DNA of 64,000 bases from Flavonifractor sp. An112 (GCF_002161085.1 NZ_NFLU01000005.1:1-64000), one strand, 5' to 3'. Shown: positions 26,201-34,691, numbered from the stretch's first letter. Translations and numbers: made by a program. Notes: a model not told the origin generated them from the letters alone.

Positions 26201-27806
26201 CTTCCCGTGCTTCTACTGTGACGAAGAAGCCGTACCGAAACCGTTGGGCAAAGTGCGTATCCGTCGACTTCAAAGAACGCCATGTAGAGCCCTGATCCTC
26301 GCTGATCTTCAGCTCCGCTTCCTTGATGGTGAACATCGCCATATCACCGTAGGAGTGGATATAGTCATTGATTTGGAAGTTGTCCTCCTCAATTTGGATT
26401 TCCACCTTATCATGGGGCCATGCTTTGCTATTAATCTCGACATAATTGATTATGATTGGATTATCAGGGTTAAACAGCATAAACACTTCGATGGAATAGT
26501 CGGATTGGGATATGATTCTGGCGGTCTTTCCGTTTACCGTGACCGTGATGTCCTCGCCAAATTTGTATCCATCCGCTGCCTTTAGTTCAAGGCCAAGGGC
26601 ATAGTGCCCGTTTTCATCATAAGCGTCGCTGCTGTATTGCCAATCCCAGTCTTTTACTCCATCCCATTTGTAATAGCTTACTCTGGCCTGGTATATCCCT
26701 GCCACACTATCATTGATATGGGTTTGTGCCGCTTCCTGAGCCTCGGTGAAATTGATTCCGCTCGTTGGCTCCGGAATATTGGAAAAAGTCAGCTCTGAAA
26801 TCTCCGTCGGCACCGTCGGCGCACCTACGGTAAACCATGCAACAATCGAGCTGATGTCTCCGTGCTCGGAAGTTTCTATTTCTATTCGATCGGGTGAGCG
26901 GCCACTGAAGGTAGCCGTCGCATTCTCCGAGATCACGCAGTTAAATTCAGCCTGCAATCCTATGTACAGACGGTAACACTTACCATCCTCAAAATTGTCT
27001 TCCCCGGAGAACAGATACTCTATGCCGCTGCCGCCGGGACCGGCGCACAGCTGCCAGCTAAAACCATCCACTTGGTACAGCGCATCCTCCGCTGTCCTCG
27101 GTCTTCCCAGCGGCTGCCCGGCAGCCGGCGCTTCCATATCCAGTTCAATTCTTTCAATTACGGTCGGGTTATAGGGTTGTTCTTCCTCGCTCCCAGTCTC
27201 ATTGATATAGGCCGGGCTTTGCGCCGCCCAGTGCGGTACCGGTCCCGGATAAGAATAGGTATAGCCTGCTTGCATAGGGGCTACAGTGAAATAAAACTCG
27301 CCCGGATCCTTCAACCATCCGCCAAAATCCCTTTCAGTGGCTTTAACGTCTTGAGCCCACATGAGTTTGCCGTTTTGATAGAGGGTGAGCCTGTAATTGC
27401 CTGCATTCTCCACAGGATCCCATCTGGCAACCGTGCCGTCCCAGCGAAGGTTCGTGGGTACAGCCAGGTCCGGATAGTCCGGGTCATAGCCGCAAACCGT
27501 GCAGCTGCCATCGGTGTCCATGAGGTGGGCTGCCTTATCAGTCTGTTCGATGCAGCCCTCCTCCAGACAGTTGCGCCAGTGGTTTTCTTCATCCCAGCGC
27601 CAAACAATCGCCCATTGATGTGTGTCTGTTGGCGAATTTGATACTTTCTCCTGCTTCGGGTCATGGGGCTCAATCTCAAAGCGCAGGTTGGTGGGCGCCG
27701 CCGGCGCATCCGATGCCAGGGCCGCTGTGGTGAGCAGCCCCGCCGACAGGCACAGGGACAGCAGCAGGGCGGCTGCCCGCCGCAGTCGTTTTCCAGTTTT
27801 CTTCAT
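23211..27806 (-). CDS. Giant secreted SLH-domain surface protein
   Basis: From ATG 27806 (AAAGGAGG at 27816-27823) this encodes 1531 residues. A signal peptide (KKTGKRLRRAAALLLSLCLS, cleavage near AALA-SD) is followed by a fibronectin-III-like unit (VPTNLRWDGTVARWDPVENA). Next is a long tract of divergent beta-sandwich modules, then a repetitive Thr/Gly/Ala/Leu region (about 890-1240) that looks like a beta-helix stalk. A short InlB-B-type repeat (YAITVEDSENGEVESSRTRA) precedes three SLH repeats (about 1350-1525) that should anchor the protein to the wall. No catalytic motif is apparent. An adhesin or surface-layer role is inferred. It is the last gene of the island's surface operon. Confidence 0.85.
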   Translation of the reverse strand: MKKTGKRLRRAAALLLSLCLSAGLLTTAALASDAPAAPTNLRFEIEPHDPKQEKVSNSPTDTHQWAIVWRWDEENHWRNCLEEGCIEQTDKAAHLMDTDGSCTVCGYDPDYPDLAVPTNLRWDGTVARWDPVENAGNYRLTLYQNGKLMWAQDVKATERDFGGWLKDPGEFYFTVAPMQAGYTYSYPGPVPHWAAQSPAYINETGSEEEQPYNPTVIERIELDMEAPAAGQPLGRPRTAEDALYQVDGFSWQLCAGPGGSGIEYLFSGEDNFEDGKCYRLYIGLQAEFNCVISENATATFSGRSPDRIEIETSEHGDISSIVAWFTVGAPTVPTEISELTFSNIPEPTSGINFTEAQEAAQTHINDSVAGIYQARVSYYKWDGVKDWDWQYSSDAYDENGHYALGLELKAADGYKFGEDITVTVNGKTARIISQSDYSIEVFMLFNPDNPIIINYVEINSKAWPHDKVEIQIEEDNFQINDYIHSYGDMAMFTIKEAELKISEDQGSTWRSLKSTDTHFAQRFRYGFFVTVEAREGAKFDPNMTASINGAASVQVSNDGKTAEIYRDHLRVYKNAGVSSMSGGDTIWDDDSVPIAINKPVAGASTLVQEKYAAAVVTSRSLGLKANGHWYEVPYVGSTYVLKDRPETFESGKTYMLAVDFECETSGEYSFGGPFEVEKFVNYNNIDEIINYARKEALTNDDPHFKQSYRYWFTVDGATSEPKKITSINITGPEVLRDALGDETIFSLSEEQLAQFKVDGDVTVEDIWWSWWSGSGRLYLDLAVPSGHYFEIPSKLSVKYNGSDAQIYTVGFGVLHPYDLLSVTIMDVPSAAATVTQGGEVTEYETLESAVAALGENEGVITLLRSAEVVGTDDSSILSIPGTAELKINENATLTVPEGKTLQLANPAFLDSEGSIAVDAGGTLKIPAANGTTEAFVGADNNARIHLTSGTLTLDMGEDLLTLSENAVTEIPENQEAWLLQSTDGTTKTPLDAVIETGAKLTVNGTLNAISGTNQSGSTLTVKGTLDASGGTLSVAKYAKVAVERGGKVTLNPASLLSGKVLGKATIAAGGSVAVGGEDWIGTGGNVNLTAGRMTLDFGGIASGTIAAALTENARATVPTGKRWTLKVGMDTPSANVNLAVETGSTLAVAGEFHVANNSILTVDGAVDITGHLSIGSAGTVNGSGGITNQGILTLDKGEGEAVGNLSVNVALSGSGKAYAMTDIAEKLTNAEKLEDNIYNNVEYAFAWAAKVPDPTPGGDSGGVSTYAITVEDSENGEVESSRTRAARGDTVTLTVTPDEGYELDTLTVTDSKGKELELTNKGGGKYTFEMPSGKVTVEAEFVPEEAEKLPFTDVPEDEWYYDAVAYAYENGWMNGTTSTTFAPGSTTSRAMIVTILHRIEGKPSIQESTAFLDVPLDAWYADAVAWAAEHGIVEGYSDTAFGPNDPITREQLAAILYRYAQYKGYDVSAKADLNKFTDADEISNYALEALQWANAEGLINGKGDGVLDPKGQATRAEAAVILTRFNEVVAE

Positions 27807-27849
27807 TGCCTGATTCCTCCTTTGACAAAGCAATTATTTGATATAATCT

Positions 27850-28878
27850 TTATCCAATGAAGCATTGGACCCAGTAGATCCCCATTTCACCGCCAAGGAC
27901 TACCCCGATTCCCACCTGATCCACCTCCGGATCCAGGATGTTGTAGCGGTGGTCGGGGGAGGCCATCCAGCCGTCAAAGATGACCTCCGGTGACACATTG
28001 CCGGCAGCGATGTTCTCACTGATCAGATAATAGGAGATGCCGGCGGCGTCCGCCCGGTAGTCCGGGCCGCGGCCCTCCGGATCCACATGGTCATAGTAGC
28101 CACGCTGGATCATGTCCGCGCCATGGTTTCGGGCAATGCCGGCCAGGGCGTTGCTCCAGGACAACGCGGGAAGTCCGTTCTCCGTCCGTGCCGTGTTCAC
28201 CATCTCAAAGAGCGCCTGCTCATACTCCTCGGAATAGCCCTCCACAGTGCCCGGCACCCCCTGGGCAGGCGCGCTGGCGGCCACATCGTCGATCAGGCCG
28301 TCAATGATGCCGTTAAGCTTTTCCACATCGGCTTCCTCAGGATTCAGCCGGCTGAGCAGGGTGCACAGCTCCGCCCGGGTCATGTATTCGTAAGGCGCGA
28401 AGCCGCTGCCCGTTCCTTTCATGATGCCCCTGTCCAGCGCCGTGGAGATTACGGCGCACACGTCCGCGTCGCCGGCGTATCCGGCATAGTCGCCCATGGA
28501 CTGGGCCGATGTGCTCTCATAGTCAAATTCGATGTCATGGGTCATGAGGATGGCGTAGGCCGCATCCAGCCGGGTCAGGGGCTCCTCCGGATAGATATAG
28601 TGCCCCGGATACAGCGGCAGCAGCAGGCCGGCTCCCATACAGGGGGCGTACCATGCGTCAGAGCGGACGTCTGTCCAAAGGATATAAGCGTCTGACCGTT
28701 CCGTCAGGCCATACATGGAGGTCAGGATCCTCATGAACTCCGCCCGGCGGATGGTGTTGTTCGGCCCAAAGGTGCCGTCCGGATAGCCGCTGAGATACCC
28801 CTTTTCCGTCATGGCCTGGATGGTTTCCTCCGCCCAGTGCCCCCGGGTATCGCTGAAGGCGAAGGCCGTCACGGACAT
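27850..28878 (-). CDS. SLH-CAP surface protein, start region frameshifted
   Basis: The open frame encodes 342 residues: three SLH repeats (FSDTRGHWAEETIQAM at the start, then about 65-110 and 125-175) and a C-terminal CAP/SCP (YkwD-like) domain (about 215-340) with ENIAAGN and DGWMASPDHRYNILDP. The true start is probably ATG 28940, which has AAGGAG just upstream and reads MVK. The A6 run right after it (28930-28935) is one base short for joining the frame. With A7 the product would begin MVKKWGRKLLSLFLALVLAL, a perfect signal peptide. As it stands, ATG 28878 gives a protein without an export signal. The cause may be a real mutation, slippage, or a sequencing error. Confidence 0.78.
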   Translation of the reverse strand: MSVTAFAFSDTRGHWAEETIQAMTEKGYLSGYPDGTFGPNNTIRRAEFMRILTSMYGLTERSDAYILWTDVRSDAWYAPCMGAGLLLPLYPGHYIYPEEPLTRLDAAYAILMTHDIEFDYESTSAQSMGDYAGYAGDADVCAVISTALDRGIMKGTGSGFAPYEYMTRAELCTLLSRLNPEEADVEKLNGIIDGLIDDVAASAPAQGVPGTVEGYSEEYEQALFEMVNTARTENGLPALSWSNALAGIARNHGADMIQRGYYDHVDPEGRGPDYRADAAGISYYLISENIAAGNVSPEVIFDGWMASPDHRYNILDPEVDQVGIGVVLGGEMGIYWVQCFIG

Positions 28879-28974
28879 CGCCAGGGCAAGTACCAGTGCG
28901 AGGAACAGGGATAGCAGCTTCCTGCCCCATTTTTTACCATTTTCTCCACTCCTTCCTTTCTGTCAATTTCAGTG

Positions 28975-30078
28975 TCAGACCAGCGGATCTATAATCGGAT
29001 TTTTGTAGGTAAACCGGTGCCCGTTCAACTCCATATCCAGCGCGACAGTCGCCTTGGCATCGGCGGAAATGGGCTGCGGCAGTGTGGCGGTGATCACTCG
29101 GATATAATCTGTGACAGTCTCCACCTCATCCGGAGTATCCATATGGGACACCTGGCTTTCCTCTGTTTCATCCGCAACCGTGTAGTTTTCCTGTGGGATG
29201 GGCTGGCCGTCCACGAACACCGTCACGCTGACCGTCTCGCCCGCAGCGTCTTCCGGCGCGCCGCACACCACCGGGATGAAATCCTCGCCCCGCAAGTTAT
29301 ACAGCCGGACCTTCACCGCGCCGGCATCCTTTTCGTACCGCACGGATATGGAGCTCGGGCCGTCTCCCATATGCTCGGACGCGTATTCCTCGCTTTCTCC
29401 GTCTGTCCGCTCGATGGTCAGTGTGAACGCAAAGTCAGGGAAAGCGCCCTCGCCGTTGGCCGCCCAGTAGGCTTCAAAATCCGGTACATAATTATAATAT
29501 GTAGTGCTATAATGCCCGGTCTTAATATCCTCCTGGGGAATACCGGCACCAAATTGATCTTCATAGTATGTTTCTCCTGAAATCTGATCGAACATGGTGA
29601 TCTTGGCCGATGAAATGGTCTCAGGATCCGCCAGGGTCACATCGATCAGGCCGTAAGAGCCGCCTATGGTAGCGGTGTAAATGGAGCTTTCCTCTTTAGG
29701 CTCTGGGGGCAGTTCCTCTGCTGATGGCGGAACCTGCATAGAATTATCATTAGGCTGTACTTGCGTTGCATCGTCGGGTGGGATAGAAGAGGTCATATCT
29801 CCAGCTTCTGGCAATCCGGCCTCATACACCGCAACGGCCAACAATATCAGCGAGAACAACATAGTTGCCATACGCCATATGTTCTTGCGCTTCATCCTAA
29901 ACGAATTGTTTTTTCCGCTGCTGTGAAACTCAGGAGGTAACGGTGCGCGTTCTGGTCCAGGAGAAGGTTCCGGCGGGATCATATACTCCTCTGGCAGAGG
30001 AAATTGTTCAGGTAAAGTATCCTCTGACGGAAGCTTATGCTCTAAAGGCGGCTCATGCCGCACATCTTTCCTTTTCAT
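28975..30078 (-). CDS. Hypothetical single-pass membrane protein of the surface operon
   Basis: A 367-residue protein with a Pro/Glu-rich cytoplasmic N-terminus (about 1-60), a basic stop-transfer MKRKNIWR, and one membrane segment (MATMLFSLILLAVAVYEAG, about 70-88). An acidic Pro-rich linker and a large extracellular beta-rich domain (about 130-367) follow, without Cys motifs. No family is recognised. It starts 3 nt after the MscS-like gene and ends 35 nt before the SLH-CAP gene, so it belongs to the same operon. A sensing or envelope-binding role is possible but unproven. Confidence 0.7.
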   Translation of the reverse strand: MKRKDVRHEPPLEHKLPSEDTLPEQFPLPEEYMIPPEPSPGPERAPLPPEFHSSGKNNSFRMKRKNIWRMATMLFSLILLAVAVYEAGLPEAGDMTSSIPPDDATQVQPNDNSMQVPPSAEELPPEPKEESSIYTATIGGSYGLIDVTLADPETISSAKITMFDQISGETYYEDQFGAGIPQEDIKTGHYSTTYYNYVPDFEAYWAANGEGAFPDFAFTLTIERTDGESEEYASEHMGDGPSSISVRYEKDAGAVKVRLYNLRGEDFIPVVCGAPEDAAGETVSVTVFVDGQPIPQENYTVADETEESQVSHMDTPDEVETVTDYIRVITATLPQPISADAKATVALDMELNGHRFTYKNPIIDPLV

Positions 30079-30081
30079 AGC

Positions 30082-30969
30082 CTATCTGCTGTGAACATCC
30101 AACTGCGGGAAGGGGCACTCCACTCCCAGCCGACGGAAGCCTAGCAACAGCTCTCGATTGAGGATTCGGATTGCTGAGTAGATATCTTTCTCTCTCACAT
30201 CCACACAAAAACGCAGTATAACAGCGCTGTCGGCCAGACTTTGCACACCCAAGTAGACAGGCCCCGCTTTCATTGCATCACTATGTGCTTTGTAGATCTC
30301 ATCAAGCAGCCCTGGAAGAGCTGCCTCCAAGTCTTCCAAGTCGGTCTTGTAGGGAATAGGTATATCGCAAATAGACTTTGAGACGCGATCAGATCGATTT
30401 AAAATGTTGCGCATATCCGCGTTATTGATGACTTTGATGTTCTCGCTGGCATCGGTAATTGATGTCGTGCGAATGCCAATATCGGTCACTGTCCCACGAA
30501 ATCCCCCTATCTCCACAATGTCTCCCACGTTGTATTGATTTTCAAAGAGCATAAATAGGCCAGTTACAAGATCAGCAATAAGACTCTCTGCACTGAACCC
30601 AACGATCAACGTCAGTACCCCTACGCTGGCCAATACCACCGTAATATTTACTCCAATGATCGTCAGGCCCCAACAGAGTATAACGATGGCAGCTGCGTAT
30701 CTCAACAGGCTGCGGATAATTGTAATCACCGACCGGGCACGATGTGCCTCTGGCTTGCAATATCCCAAGATAAGCTCTACCAGGTATTCCACGAACAGTA
30801 CCCCTGCCATCATGATAACAAGGCGCAGCAACACATCGGCACTAAACGCCCAACTGGAAGCAAGCGCATCTGGTTGTATTGCCCCAGTTAAAAAACCGGT
30901 AATTATCGCAGCGACTAGTACCACTGCCAAGATCAAAAGCTTTATTACTCCTGCACGTTTCTTATCCAT
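30082..30969 (-). CDS. MscS-family mechanosensitive channel
   Basis: A small-conductance mechanosensitive channel of 295 residues. Three membrane segments precede the conserved pore and beta domain: LTLIVGFSAESLIADLVTGL (pore helix, about 138-157), then FENQYNVGDIVEIGGFRGTV with the hallmark DIVEIGGFxGTV strand and DIGIRTTSI. The C-terminal alpha-beta domain runs to about residue 290. It would release solutes on osmotic downshock or, in an envelope operon, respond to wall tension. It overlaps the upstream small gene by 8 nt, so the two are translationally coupled. Confidence 0.92.
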   Translation of the reverse strand: MDKKRAGVIKLLILAVVLVAAIITGFLTGAIQPDALASSWAFSADVLLRLVIMMAGVLFVEYLVELILGYCKPEAHRARSVITIIRSLLRYAAAIVILCWGLTIIGVNITVVLASVGVLTLIVGFSAESLIADLVTGLFMLFENQYNVGDIVEIGGFRGTVTDIGIRTTSITDASENIKVINNADMRNILNRSDRVSKSICDIPIPYKTDLEDLEAALPGLLDEIYKAHSDAMKAGPVYLGVQSLADSAVILRFCVDVREKDIYSAIRILNRELLLGFRRLGVECPFPQLDVHSR

Positions 30970-31312
30970 ATTTATCCTCCTGCGGCATTATTATAGCAGC
31001 GCGATTATTCATCAAAAGCTCGTTTTCCAGATATTGTACGATTCGATCCATCACAGCGGTCATGGCCCGCTCTTTTCCCTGCTCAGACAATCCCACGCAG
31101 GACTGCAGCATGGTGACCTTCAGCTCGGTCCCCATCTCTTGCTCCTCGGCAGAGATAGAAAAGGTGCTGAGATTGCCGTATACCTCCGCTTTGGCCACGA
31201 CCGTGTCCTCTTTCTTTTGATAAGGCACTCTTTCGCCGTCCAGCACGTCATAAATTCCAAGGAGCACATACCGACGGACATATGGGATGATCTTCGAGAT
31301 GCTATAATTCAT
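30962..31312 (-). CDS. Hypothetical 116-residue protein coupled to mscS
   Basis: A soluble alpha-beta protein of 116 residues, starting MNYSISKIIPYVRRYVLLGI and rich in Glu, Lys and Met. There is no signal peptide, membrane segment or Cys pair. Its last 8 nt overlap the mscS start, so it is translated together with the channel. The amphipathic first 20 residues might associate with the membrane. Family unknown. Confidence 0.65.
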   Translation of the reverse strand: MNYSISKIIPYVRRYVLLGIYDVLDGERVPYQKKEDTVVAKAEVYGNLSTFSISAEEQEMGTELKVTMLQSCVGLSEQGKERAMTAVMDRIVQYLENELLMNNRAAIIMPQEDKYG

Positions 31313-31372
31313 TCACGCTCCTCCTGTTCGTTAAAAAAATGCAGCTACCTGTCGTTGTAAGCAGGGCAGTTT

Positions 31373-32524
31373 TCACTCAATATAGCCGCTGATGGGCTGT
31401 ACGTACATCTCGTCTTCCGTCACCGGCTGATAGCGCTCCCCAGAATAGCTGTCGCTCCAGCCGTTCTCCGCCCGGTAGATATCACCTGTTTCCGTGTCGT
31501 AAACGCGCTCATATCCCAATGTGGCGTCGCTCTGCTTCTGGCTCTGGATGTCCACGCTGGTGTCTCGCGCCTTCCAGGAAGACATGATCCCGTTCAGCAC
31601 CTCGTTTGCATTTCGGCTGAAGTCCATGGCCTGCTGTACCACTTCCTGCCCCGCCTGGATGGTGGCGTTTACAAAGTTTTCCGAGTACTCCAGTGTGCCG
31701 AGGCTCTCGGTCAAAATGCCCTCCCACTCAACGAAGGTGTCCTTGGCCGCTGTGACCGCCATGATGTTATACGCCATATAATACCCGCCGTCCGCCTGGG
31801 GGAGCTGGTAGCCTACCGGCGGGCCGGCCGCGATGGGAACACTGCCAAAATCCACGACCGACGCGGCAAACATCCCCTCTCCCTCTCTGCCGTCTTCGGT
31901 GAAGGTGGCCCGCAGCAGCTCATCGCCCAGCGCGTAGGCGCTCAGGCTGCCGGTGGACGGGAAACGCTCGGTCACAGTGAAGGCCTCAAACTGGGGGAAG
32001 GTATAGCCGGCATAGCCGGGGCCATATTGGGCGGCAAAGTCGGCGTACTGCGGGAAGATCTGATAAAAATTCTCTGTAGATGGGCTGGACAGCACGGGAG
32101 CCTGGGCAAATATCTGCATATCAGGCATACCGGTCACGCCGGAATAATAGGTCCAGGCGTCCTTTCCCTCCTGACTGTGGAGCAGGATATCCGCCTTCAA
32201 GAGAACGAACATCTGATTGAGGGGCTCAGCGGGGTCCTGAATCCGGATGGAGTGATACATCCCTGTACCGCCGCTGGTGACCGTCCAGCCCTTGGGAATC
32301 TGGATGCTGAAATCTGGGGTTTCATACAGTTCCAAATCCACAGTCCTGGCCGCCGTTTCCGTGATCGACACCGCGGGTTCCCGGGAAGATGGGGCAGGCT
32401 CCGATGTTATCTGACCATCTCCCTTCGGCACGCTTTCGCTCTCCGGTTCGTTTCCCGGACCGCCGCAGGCAGTCAGGCCAAACAGGAGCAGCAGGGCCAC
32501 TAAAATAGATCCTGTTTTTCTCAA
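31373..32524 (-). CDS. Surface lipoprotein, function unknown
   Basis: The 383-residue product starts at TTG 32524, with AAGGAGG 9 nt upstream. An ATG a few bases earlier is in another frame. A lipoprotein signal is clear: RKTGSILVALLLLFGLTAC with the lipobox LTAC and modified Cys20, followed by a Glu/Ser/Pro-rich linker to about residue 60. The mature domain contains FSIQIPKGWTVTSGGTGMYH, similar to the first strand of lipoproteins with a PsbP-like or DUF-type beta fold. It is the first gene of the island's surface operon. Confidence 0.75.
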   Translation of the reverse strand: MRKTGSILVALLLLFGLTACGGPGNEPESESVPKGDGQITSEPAPSSREPAVSITETAARTVDLELYETPDFSIQIPKGWTVTSGGTGMYHSIRIQDPAEPLNQMFVLLKADILLHSQEGKDAWTYYSGVTGMPDMQIFAQAPVLSSPSTENFYQIFPQYADFAAQYGPGYAGYTFPQFEAFTVTERFPSTGSLSAYALGDELLRATFTEDGREGEGMFAASVVDFGSVPIAAGPPVGYQLPQADGGYYMAYNIMAVTAAKDTFVEWEGILTESLGTLEYSENFVNATIQAGQEVVQQAMDFSRNANEVLNGIMSSWKARDTSVDIQSQKQSDATLGYERVYDTETGDIYRAENGWSDSYSGERYQPVTEDEMYVQPISGYIE

Positions 32525-32593
32525 ATTTCATTTCCTCCTTATACAGCGACTGCCTGGCCTGAGCGTCCCACACCGCTGCGGACGGGGTGGACG

Positions 32594-32627
32594 CAAAAAA
32601 CCGCGCCAGGAGATCCTGACGCGGTTT
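32594..32627 (-). terminator. Terminator between the LuxR gene and the lipoprotein operon
   Basis: A 14-bp stem with one C-A mismatch (32598-32611 with 32614-32627) is followed on the minus strand by TTTTTTG. It lies downstream of the LuxR-type gene, but also downstream of the candidate operon promoter at 32669-32674. It could therefore attenuate the lipoprotein operon as well as end the luxR message. Confidence 0.7.
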
Positions 32628-32668
32628 GTCGTAGGCCGGGATGCTGCGCCAGTATCTGTGGAAAGCGT

Positions 32669-32760
32669 AGCATAGATGGCCTTAAAATATAAGGTTACAT
32701 TTGTCTCTTTTTTTATTTTACATCGTTTTTTTCGAATGACAGGGGGGGTACATTTGTCTC
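32669..32760 (-). promoter_or_regulatory. Candidate activator sites and -10 box of the surface operon
   Basis: The 12-bp word GAGACAAATGTA (minus strand) occurs exactly at 32749-32760 and 32696-32707. The copies are 53 bp apart, which is five DNA turns. A -10-like TATGCT (32669-32674) lies 21 bp beyond the nearer copy, with no -35 box. This is the arrangement of an activator-dependent promoter. Binding by the adjacent LuxR-type regulator is inferred. Confidence 0.45.
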
Positions 32761-34225
32761 ACGCCTTGAAATCCGGGCTTTTTTCAGGGGTAACGCCCTT
32801 GTTCTCCGGCATCCACTCATAATAGAACTGCAGCAGGCCGATCCGGCTCTGGGTTCCGGTCTTTTCATTCAGGCTTCTGATATGGCGATACAGCACAGGA
32901 CGGGAAAGGGCCATCTGCTGCGCGATATCCTGCACGCTGCCGTCCGAGACCAGTAAATACTGCAGCACATCCCGCTCCCGGTCAGTCAATGAATAGAGGC
33001 TGGCAAAGGAAGAGAACTTTTCCTTCGGCGTGTAGCCCGCCGCCGGAGCCGGGGGCGGCGCCAATACGGCATGAGCCTTGACCGTGTAGGCAAACATCAG
33101 GATGCTGGCCGCGACAAACAGCACCAGCATGAGGACGATCAGCGTAATACTCCTGCCGGCAAGGAGCAGCGTCACCGAGCCGTTGGTAACCAGCGCCGCC
33201 ACGAGATTATTCACCGCCCGTCCCATGCCGGCCCAGAGGTCCGGCAGGCGCATACAGGCAGCGAGCTCCAAAAAACTGGTGGTAAAAAACACGACAAAAA
33301 ATCCGGAGGCCACATAGGCGACCGCTACTCCGGTCAGGAATGGCCCGCCCCACCGGAGAACAATCACACACAGCACCGAGAGCACCATCACACAGTACAT
33401 CATCAGCGTCATATATTTTCTTTTCCGGATATCAAAGAGGAAACCGGCAGCCAGGCCGCTCAGGGCCAGCAGCATACGGGGCCATTGCCCGATGTCCATC
33501 GTGCCCGCCGCATGGCCCAGGGTGATCGCGTTATCCAATGTGCTGAATACGCAGGCCATCAGGGCCACCAGAAGTACCAGGAGCAGTCCCGCCGGTATTT
33601 TCTTTCTGGACATTTCATCGGGGCGGAGCGCGGTTCGGAGCGGCGCCGTTTCATCCGATGCGAGTGCTTCTTTGTGGATGCGGCGTGTGCGCATGATCAA
33701 AACACTCAGTACCGCAAGGGAAACAGAGAGTACCGCGGCCTCCGCGATCTCTATATTTACCAAATTGTTGTTTGCGTACTGTAGCAGGATGCCGGCCGCG
33801 TAGGAGATTCCCACCAGGCCGGCTATGCGTTCGGTCCGGATCGTGCAGGCAGCCAGATAATGAACGGAGCCGCCAAAAACGCCCAGCAACAGAAACAGAA
33901 CCACGCCTGCCGCAAGCGTGACGGAAAACGAGATGTGCTGTTGGATCAAAAATATGCAGATAATGGAGAGGAACGATAGGGAAAATATAAGGATCGTCTT
34001 GTTCCTCTCGCGGACAGAGCGGTTTATCAGCGGGTATATAAGAAATCCAAGGGCATTGACGCCCAGCGCATAATTTTGTGCAATGACCGTCTGGCTTTCC
34101 TCGACAATGCGGGAGACCATATTGACATATAGATATTCCGAACCAAGAAACACAAATGTAAAAATACTCAGCAATAAAAATATGGCGCTATGCGACGCCA
34201 TAGCCTGCGTTTTCCTTCTCTCCAT
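32759..34225 (-). CDS. Membrane-embedded LuxR-type transcriptional regulator (MFS-like sensor plus HTH)
   Basis: The 488-residue product starts at ATG 34225 (GGAGGA just upstream; an ATG at 34243 is less likely). Residues 1-400 hold about twelve hydrophobic helices arranged as in a transporter (FLLLSIFTFVFLGSEYLYVN, then VVLFLLLGVFGGSVHYLAAC and others). The C-terminal 70 residues are a LuxR helix-turn-helix (SLTDRERDVLQYLLVSDGSV, QDIAQQMALSRPVLYRHI). Such MFS-like/LuxR fusions are common in gut Coriobacteriia and some Firmicutes, where many act as one-component sensors of small molecules. The neighbouring surface operon is the likely target. Confidence 0.88.
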   Translation of the reverse strand: MERRKTQAMASHSAIFLLLSIFTFVFLGSEYLYVNMVSRIVEESQTVIAQNYALGVNALGFLIYPLINRSVRERNKTILIFSLSFLSIICIFLIQQHISFSVTLAAGVVLFLLLGVFGGSVHYLAACTIRTERIAGLVGISYAAGILLQYANNNLVNIEIAEAAVLSVSLAVLSVLIMRTRRIHKEALASDETAPLRTALRPDEMSRKKIPAGLLLVLLVALMACVFSTLDNAITLGHAAGTMDIGQWPRMLLALSGLAAGFLFDIRKRKYMTLMMYCVMVLSVLCVIVLRWGGPFLTGVAVAYVASGFFVVFFTTSFLELAACMRLPDLWAGMGRAVNNLVAALVTNGSVTLLLAGRSITLIVLMLVLFVAASILMFAYTVKAHAVLAPPPAPAAGYTPKEKFSSFASLYSLTDRERDVLQYLLVSDGSVQDIAQQMALSRPVLYRHIRSLNEKTGTQSRIGLLQFYYEWMPENKGVTPEKSPDFKA

Positions 34226-34691
34226 TGCTCCTCCATATGGCATGAGTATACTGCACTCATATCATTGCTCTGGCACCTGTAACCATCTTAGGGGCCGTTC
34301 TCGTTTTACTTCTTGTTTGTTGTCCAAGTGGCTATACTTTATTGTAATTTCTGACGGCCCATTATACCACAACAAGAAACGTCAGGGAACTACAACTGAT
34401 TCCAAACACATAATACGGGAGGAAATATTATACCACAACAAGAAACGTCAGAAAAGTGATTTTCAAAGATCAAAGCCGATCCGAAAAATGGCCTCCCGCT
34501 GGTGTCCCGGGGCTGTGTGGTCCGTGCGTATCGGCCATAAAGTTTTCCCTTATAGTTTCCCTTACGCGCTTAACACAGGTCTTTCGGCGGCGGTACAATC
34601 CAACACAACAGCGGATGATCTTTTCCCGAAAACAAATCAAAAAAGACCACAACGCAGTCAAAAAGATACGCTAACAACGCTATCTTATAAT
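34226..34691. repeat. Intergenic region with a duplicated 25-bp sequence
   Basis: ATTATACCACAACAAGAAAC + GTCAG occurs exactly at 34361-34385 and again at 34427-34451, 66 bp apart. The first copy is also flanked by CTGACG (34351-34356), giving a CTGACG...CGTCAG palindrome. No supported gene lies here; short frames on either strand look accidental. The repeats may be regulatory sites for the upstream LuxR gene or ends of a lost small element. Confidence 0.5.

Noticed and set aside
34470-34661. 63-codon minus-strand frame downstream of the sensor remnant
   Set aside because: No ribosome site, composition unlike a kinase domain, and it lies in a repeat-bearing intergenic region.
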